Assembly (NCBI GenBank): GCA_002007465.1
Contig: LNAC01000769.1
Coordinates: forward strand, 390,271-454,270
Length of the DNA: 64,000 nucleotides
Direction: 5' to 3'
Source: Ailurus styani
Taxonomy: Eukaryota; Chordata; Mammalia; Carnivora; Ailuridae
The notes under the pieces were generated by a model. The model was given only the letters and a program-made list of their open reading frames with translations. It was not told where the DNA came from and ran no database searches. This document shows, in pieces, positions 58,441-64,000 of this stretch. A program made the translations under genes and the position numbers. Position 1 is the stretch's first letter, and each line of letters begins with the position of its first letter.

Positions 58441-60484
58441 TATAATTAGACCAGAACATTATCTGACAGATTAATGATTAATGGAATTCATGGATGACTT
58501 AATGATAACAGGGCACCAGTGAATTTTAGGATTAGACGTGCTAATTCTCAAAGTCAGTAGAGTTGTGCCTGACAGGTAGTGTGATGATGTACTTTTGCCT
58601 GCATATATTAGTTCCCCAACTTAATTAACAAATTATTTCTTCATGTGCCAGAATTAAACTATTTAATTAATCTACCTAACTGATCTTTGATTAGTGGCCC
58701 AAGAGTGGGATACATTTACAGGTGAAATTTATTTCTGGGCATATCTGTCTTTCTTTGCATTCATGTTATCATATTTCAGTTCTAGATAGAAAATCCCAAA
58801 GCTGTTGTAAAGGCAGTGGGAAATAAGATGGGGGAAGGCTGTTTGACAGTACCTAATTGAATGCTTAATTCCAGCCCACTCACCCTGCTACCCAGATTAT
58901 AATAAGAGTTTTGATTTTTGAATTATTGCAATTATTACACTGTCCTCGGCAGTGGACTTTTTCAAAGGGGAAAATGATTATGAAAATTAGAACCTGTGGC
59001 TATATATATGGTTCTCTCTTTGCTGACATGGACCATTCTGGGGAAATTTATCCTTCAATCTAGCTTGTGGTAACAGTCTAGAAAGTAAAAAGCTACAGAG
59101 CTGAGTGTGAATTACATTGGCTATGTTTATATACCCATTGCTAAGTTCTCTGAACTACATGGAATCTTTTGCGAAAAATTGCAGGAAATATTTTCTTTCT
59201 TGTTTTTTTAAGAGCACAATATTCTAAAAAGTGTCTATAAGCCTGGAAGCAAAGATAAGTAAATGTAAATAAAGTTATTTTTGTTGGTCTAGAGAAAGAC
59301 TGTGTATTAAATTAGAATATTTAGACACACACATATATATAACTTTATTATATAATAAAATCTATATTTTTGAAGTCAGCAGTGAGTCAAGATTATTTGT
59401 AATCACTTTATTTCTATTGATTTTTTTTCTGCCCTGAGCATATGTCCATATTGGAGATTTACTCTTTGATCCTTGTGTTTTCTAACAGTAGACTAATTAT
59501 AATACTTTGGTTGAGTTGTTCATTTCCAGGGATGTGGGCAGGGTTCATGTCTTGGACATGTTAAAGTGCTCAGTGCATTTTAGTGTAGACACTTACCCAT
59601 AGAAAATTCTTGGCCGTGGTTGAACTGCACAACCATTGTCAGCCTCGTGTTTTCCTTTGCCTGGGCACCATTTGGGGCAAAGAAAGAATTTCAGGTGGCA
59701 CTTTCTCACACATGAAGAGACAAAAGCCGTGGGGCAAAGTTCCTACCATAGGATGTGATCCCCTGGGCTAAGTCTGAGCAGTGAGAGGGACAAGAAAGAG
59801 AGACTCTGTTGTTGCTCTGGTGAGCTAGGGTCTGGGGTCCTTATGTCCGTGTCCAGGAACGTAGTTGGGTCAGGCAGAGCGGACAATGCCGTGTCATCTG
59901 AGTGCTGTTGAAAAGTCATTCATCGACCACACCTTGCCGTGAGTAGCAACTATAGCATTGGTTCCAGGAAAACATGGTGTTGATATGAAGGCAGCTACCC
60001 TCTGAAATGACAACCATTCTTTAACAACCTTGGAAAGAACATGGTCAAACAGAGGCTCCGCTCAAGTGCCTCTCCTCCATCCAGCCTGCAATCATCAAGA
60101 ATTGTCTGGGGAAGTGATCCTGCCTCTCCAATTGGAATTTGGGGTTGGCTTCCTCATCTTAATTCTCTCCTTTTTAGGATTTCTTCTGACAGTCCTTTTT
60201 GCTCTCATTCCCTTGATTGTCTCCTGGAGCTTGAATTTGGCTCTTTTACTCTCATGGATGGGAGGGCACCTGCTGGCTGCTCTCATGAGATCTGACAGAC
60301 AGACTTGTCCAGAAACTTAATCATTCAAACCCTGCATCGTCCAGCAAAACTCTAGAAACCCCGGCTCTTCCTTATTTCCTTACATTCTGCTGGTACTTGG
60401 GTTTTCAAATGATTTCTGCTTTAAGAAAATTAATGCCCTGTATTTTAAATTAGTTTAGTTCCGGTGACATTTTATGTTGTGGCT
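58441..60484. other. AT-rich unique stretch, dense in TAAT words
   Basis: No interspersed repeat recognised in 2 kb. Between 58440 and 59000 there are many TAATTA/ATTAAT-type words, including CTTAATTAACAAATTATT and TATTTAATTAATC. The stretch near 60030-60320 has a 96-codon ORF with hydrophobic segments, not supported as a gene. Confidence 0.45.
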
Positions 60485-60838
60485 TTCCATAGGAATAGTG
60501 ACTTCGATGCGCCCCTTTCTGCCTGCAGTGCCTTTCATCCTCTCCCTCATCCTGTCTTTATGGAGAAGAGCCCCTGAGCTTTCAAAACGTAGTTCAAGCA
60601 ACTTTTCCTCCATCTTCGGGGAAATCTGATCACTTCCCCTTTTGTGGGTGCACAATAGTCCTGACTTTATGCTATAATCACATATATCATACTTTATGAT
60701 ACTTATTTAGTTGGATGTCTACTATTATTTATTTGTCTATAAAGCCCTTGAAAACTGAGTCCATGTATTAATCATTTTCATATCCCTCGTGTCTGGCAGA
60801 ATGTGTATAGTAGACACTCAATAAAGTCTTATTGTCTG
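60485..60838 (+). mobile_element. L2 3' end
   Basis: CTGTCTTTATGGAGAAGAGCC and AGCAACTTTTCCTCC early, then TATCCCTCGTGTCTGGCAGAATGTGTATAGTAGACACTCAATAAAG, the classic sense L2 3' terminus. Confidence 0.75.
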
Positions 60839-61379
60839 AACGTGGAAAACATCATGTGATAGATAACACACAGGGGACCAAGGGTGCAGACCAATTGAGG
60901 AACAGGAGGTGGGGAAAAGAGGAAAAGAGGAGGTGCAGTGGGACAAAGCACTTGGTCTGGTCTTCTTTGAGAATGCTGGCATGACCCAGCCTTGGAGGTA
61001 ACCCTGAGATTCCTGAGACATAGGCAGGCTTGTGAAGATCCAGCTATAGAGCCTGAGAGGGAGAAAGAAAGATCAAGGCCAAAGCTGTAAGTGCAAGTTC
61101 CTTTTCCATAAGAGGTATTTGGAGCCGTAGGTGTGGATGAGATTGACCAGGTAGAGAGGATAGCATGAGAAGAGATGAAGACCCAGGAATCTAGAGCCAT
61201 GTGCTCGCAAGTTTGTCAGAGGAAGCGAGCTAGAAATGAAGCTGGTGATAGCTATGTTACAAAACACAAAGCTGGTCAGGTGTCTGCAAGGGTGGATGGT
61301 CAATGATGTTGGTGATTAATGAGAACCAAAGAAGGACTTGGTAAAACAATGAATAAGTAACAGGACAAGTAAGATAAAG
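60839..61379. other. Noncoding stretch, possible old repeat
   Basis: The block GTAGGTGTGGATGAGATTGACCAGGTAGAGAGG (about 61127-61160) looks like a remembered mammalian repeat but I cannot name it. No gene. Confidence 0.3.
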
Positions 61380-61940
61380 AGTACCTCGAACTTCATCTAT
61401 CCAAATTCCCCAACACAATTGGTCTATGTTAAAAGGTCCTCAAGAACAGTGATTCACTAGAAGGGCTAAGGGACTTAGCGTATAGTCATAGCCATGGCTT
61501 TGATCAATTGCAGAGAAAGAATACCAGTCACAAGCAGCAAAGGCAAAAAGCACGTGGGGTGAATTCTGGGGGAAACCAGGTGCTAGCTTTCAAGACTCCT
61601 CTCCCTGTGGAGCCACACAGGATGCACTTAATTTCTCCCAGCAACGAGTTATGACAACACATGTGGAATGTTGCCATCCAGGGAAGCTCATTAGAACTTC
61701 AATGCCCAGAGTTTTTACTGGGAGCTGATCACATATGTACCCCCCTGTCTGGCACATACTCAAATTCCAGACTCCAAGAAGGAAAGCAGATGTTCAGCAT
61801 AAACCAATTGTTATTAAAACAGTTTAGGCCCGGTGAGCCACTCTTATCAGTTAATGGCAGGAGCCTGCCTGAAATCAAGTTCCCAGATGACAGCCAAGGG
61901 CCAACCTTGTAAATAGGCCTTTCAAAGGGCAGCAGTCAGG
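61380..61940. mobile_element. Mammalian LTR-type repeat, family not named
   Basis: CAGCAAAGGCAAAAAGCACGTGGGG, TCCCTGTGGAGCCACACAGGATG, CCAGGGAAGCTCATTAGAAC, AGAAGGAAAGCAGATGTTCAGCATAAACC, GTGAGCCACTCTTATCAGTTA and GGAGCCTGCCTGAAATCAAGTTCCCAGA are blocks I remember from a widespread mammalian repeat, probably an old ERV element. The 83-codon ORF here (61661-61912) is repeat-derived. Confidence 0.45.
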
Positions 61941-62600
61941 CCTGGTCTGTTAACTCTTTTCTGTACAGTCTTTTTCTAGAGTTCCCTGTTGTGGTGAATG
62001 ACATTGTCATCAATTCTATTAAGCAAGTCAGAAACCTAAGCACCATCCTTTGCCACCTTCTGCTCTTGGCTGACTAGGCAGTTTTGGATTTATGAGAAAT
62101 AATGAACAAAATCTAGAACACACAGGCACACACACAGACAGACATGAATTGGAAGGCTTCAAAGAGCCACGAAGGCAGTGAGCATTTCTAGGACTAAGAT
62201 ACAGAAAAAATGGAAAATGAAGACAGGTGTCTGGTGTTTGGAACTGCTTTTTCTCACAAAGTAAATGCAAAATCAGAAAAAAATGGGGCATCTGAGAGCT
62301 TAAGGTTCTGAGCAAAGATTTTGGGAATGTCACAAGGCTGGAGGGTGAAAAACTGTTGTGTAGAACTTTCTAAGAAGAAGTCAATTACTCCAGGTTCTTG
62401 GTTATTATGCTCAGAGTAAGGCTGGACTGGAAACACTGTACTAGTTTCAAAGATTAAACACCAACTCCCAACCACCTTAATCCCAAACAGGGATAAGATG
62501 ATCTGCCAGAGGAAATACTAAATCCACTCTGGAGGGTGAAAATCTTATGCAAAGCCTTGCATGCCTATATCATTTTTCATACACAACATTAGCACTCAAT
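61941..62600. other. Unique noncoding stretch
   Basis: No gene or repeat recognised. Contains a short CACACAGGCACACACACAGACAGACA tract near 62119-62145. Confidence 0.35.
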
Positions 62601-63590
62601 TAAAAAAATACCCTACAGATATACAAAAAGGTAAGTCCTGACCAAAAGCAAGAGAAAAACAGAGTTCTTGGATAGGAACACTAAATACATACGTGTTCAC
62701 ATGTTCATTATGTACATACATAATGTGTTCAAGAAATAAAATTGCAAGATGGGGAATTTTAGCAGAGAAATATGAACTACAAAAAGGGAACATTGGAATC
62801 CTATGATGAAAAAATAAAAATAAATTAAATTCAGATCTCAATCAATGGGCATAACATTATACTGAGGTACTATGGAAAGAATTGATGAGCCAGAAACAAA
62901 CAAGTCTGTAAAAGATACCCAGACTGAAGCACAGAAAGACAAAAGACCGGATGGAAAGAAAAGTAAGGGACACATGGAACATAGTGAAAAGAGATCACTA
63001 TAGTTCCAAGAAGAGAGGAGAAAGAAGAAATGGACAGAGCTATATTTGAAAAAATAATGGCCAAGATTTTCACAAAACTTTTTTAAAAATGTTGAAAGAC
63101 ATCTATCCTCAAAATCAAACCTGTGATCCCCAAGAGGATAAATACAAAGTAAACTATGCCTTGGACCCATCACTGTAATTTCTGAAGACCAAAGATAAAT
63201 GGAAATCTTAAAAGTAGTCAGAGGTGTTGAAAAGAGAGTTCTTTGAAACAGCAAGACCAATGACTGACTTCTGATGGGAAATCATGGCAAGCACAGTGCA
63301 CCTGAACAATTTCCTCAAAGCAACGAAAGAAAATAGCTATGAGCCTGGAGTCCTTTACTCACCACAATATTCTTTTAAAATGAAGGTGAAATTAAGACTC
63401 TTCCAGAGAAGCCAAAATTAAGATGACTTGTGAGGAGCCCATCTGCACTAAAGGAAGTGATGCAGGGAGTTTTCATTCTGGAGCAAAATGATCCCACATG
63501 GAGACGTGGAGTGTTGAAAGGAAGACCAACAGAAAGGGGAATGGCTATTGACAAAAATCAAACAAAAACAACGTATCGAGATGTTTAACA
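62600..63590 (+). mobile_element. Old L1 fragment (ORF1-side region, L1M-like)
   Basis: GAAAAAATAATGGCCAAGATTTTC, GAGGATAAATACAAAGTAAAC, GACCAAAGATAAATGGAAATCTTAAAAGTAGTCAGAGG, TGAAGGTGAAATTAAGACTC, TGCACTAAAGGAAGTGATGCAGG and AATGATCCCACATGGAGACG give the sense order of an old L1 ORF1-side region. The minus-strand ORF of 140 codons is an antisense shadow. Confidence 0.72.
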
Positions 63591-63769
63591 TACATGGTAA
63601 TTACAAACATGAGAAGAACAGCATAAATTCTGGGAATGAGTGGTTGAAGTGTACTCAGGTCATTGCATTGGGAATCCACAAGAGGAGTGGGAAATTTGAT
63701 CCTCCACAATCCTTGACCATGTTTTGTTGGTTTCACATGCTGTATGTCTCTTGAATCTGTGTTCTCCTC

Positions 63770-63960
63770 TCCGTTCTTCTACCCACACCCCAGTCCCAGC
63801 TGCCATTATCTGTTTCCTAGAAGACTGCAGCCATGTCCACCAGCCCCCTGCTTCCCCTGGGCACCTCACACTGTGTGTTCTCCACCCAAAAGCCGGAGTG
63901 ATCCTGCAGAATTTCTTCTCTCAGTCAGCTCCTGGTCTTCCTTCATCTGCCTGGTGGTGG
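63770..63960 (+). mobile_element. Possible L2 fragment
   Basis: TGTTCTCCACCCAAAAGCCGGAGTGATCCTGCAGAA resembles a sense L2 block, with diverged surroundings. The window ends soon after. Confidence 0.35.
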
Positions 63961-64000
63961 TCCCCCCTGCAGAACCTCCCTGACCTGGGGACAGGAGAAG

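Noticed and set aside
60030..60320. 96-codon ORF with two hydrophobic segments, resembling a small membrane protein
   Set aside because: A second frame (60041-60295) and a minus-strand frame are open over the same bases. The hydrophobic run comes from T-rich codons. No homology recalled and no promoter or exon context.
62838..63260. 140-codon minus-strand ORF
   Set aside because: It is antisense to an old L1 fragment, so it is a shadow of repeat DNA.
1..64000. A novel multi-gene system or operon
   Set aside because: The window is vertebrate repeat-rich DNA without coordinated coding sequences; nothing supports an operon, defence system or mobile gene cassette.

Overview
This window reads as nuclear DNA of a carnivoran, most likely a mustelid (ferret, mink, otter or relative). 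The main evidence is 18 copies of the tRNA-Lys-derived CAN SINE. They have the GGGTGGCTCAGT(G/T)GGTTAAG head, a CT-rich tail and an AATAAA-rich A tail. Several belong to a young subtype with a CTGCCTACTTGTGATCTCTC tail, which I associate with mustelids from memory. An L1 with a carnivore-type 3' UTR agrees with this. The runs of N at 16072, 16166-16201 and 54190 mark a draft assembly.

I found no protein-coding exon, tRNA, rRNA or CRISPR array that I could support. Open reading frames here are short, overlap on both strands, and either fall in repeats or look like chance. The window is best described as an intergenic or deep-intronic region, or a gene desert.

Layout. 1-12 kb: no CAN SINEs, with old LTR, L2 and L1 fragments, a possible Tigger-type fragment, two GT microsatellites and a GC-rich degenerate minisatellite (10.2-10.55 kb). 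12-19 kb: L2, a large (TAC)n-type trinucleotide array with a SINE inside it, more SINEs, a mis-assembled SINE at 16.0-16.25 kb and a MaLR LTR. 20-23.6 kb: an old 5'-truncated L1 on the minus strand. 24.93-32.57 kb: an almost complete but dead carnivore L1, also on the minus strand. It has its 5' UTR (with three tandem units of about 205 bp), ORF1 and ORF2 remnants and three nested SINEs. 32.6-35.6 kb: two old ERV-type LTRs, the second holding a long TATATC hexanucleotide array. 39.1-39.6 kb: the best regulatory candidate, a CpG-rich patch with six GC boxes in 67 bp. 40-56 kb: mixed SINE, L2, MIR, L1 and hAT-type repeats with unique stretches. 56-64 kb: no SINEs, with an AT-rich TAAT-dense unique block (58.4-59.1 kb) and an old L1 fragment at the right end.

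The strongest observations concern sequence structure, not a new biological system. A 93-bp segment inside the SINE at 16 kb is an exact copy of 17307-17399 and is bounded by Ns, so it is probably a gap-filling error. A second near-identical duplication straddles the single N at 54190. Two SINEs sit head to tail sharing three copies of one target site at 46.1-46.5 kb. I did not find convincing evidence of a previously undescribed system. Repeat family names come from remembered consensus patterns, so subfamily names and exact edges are approximate.
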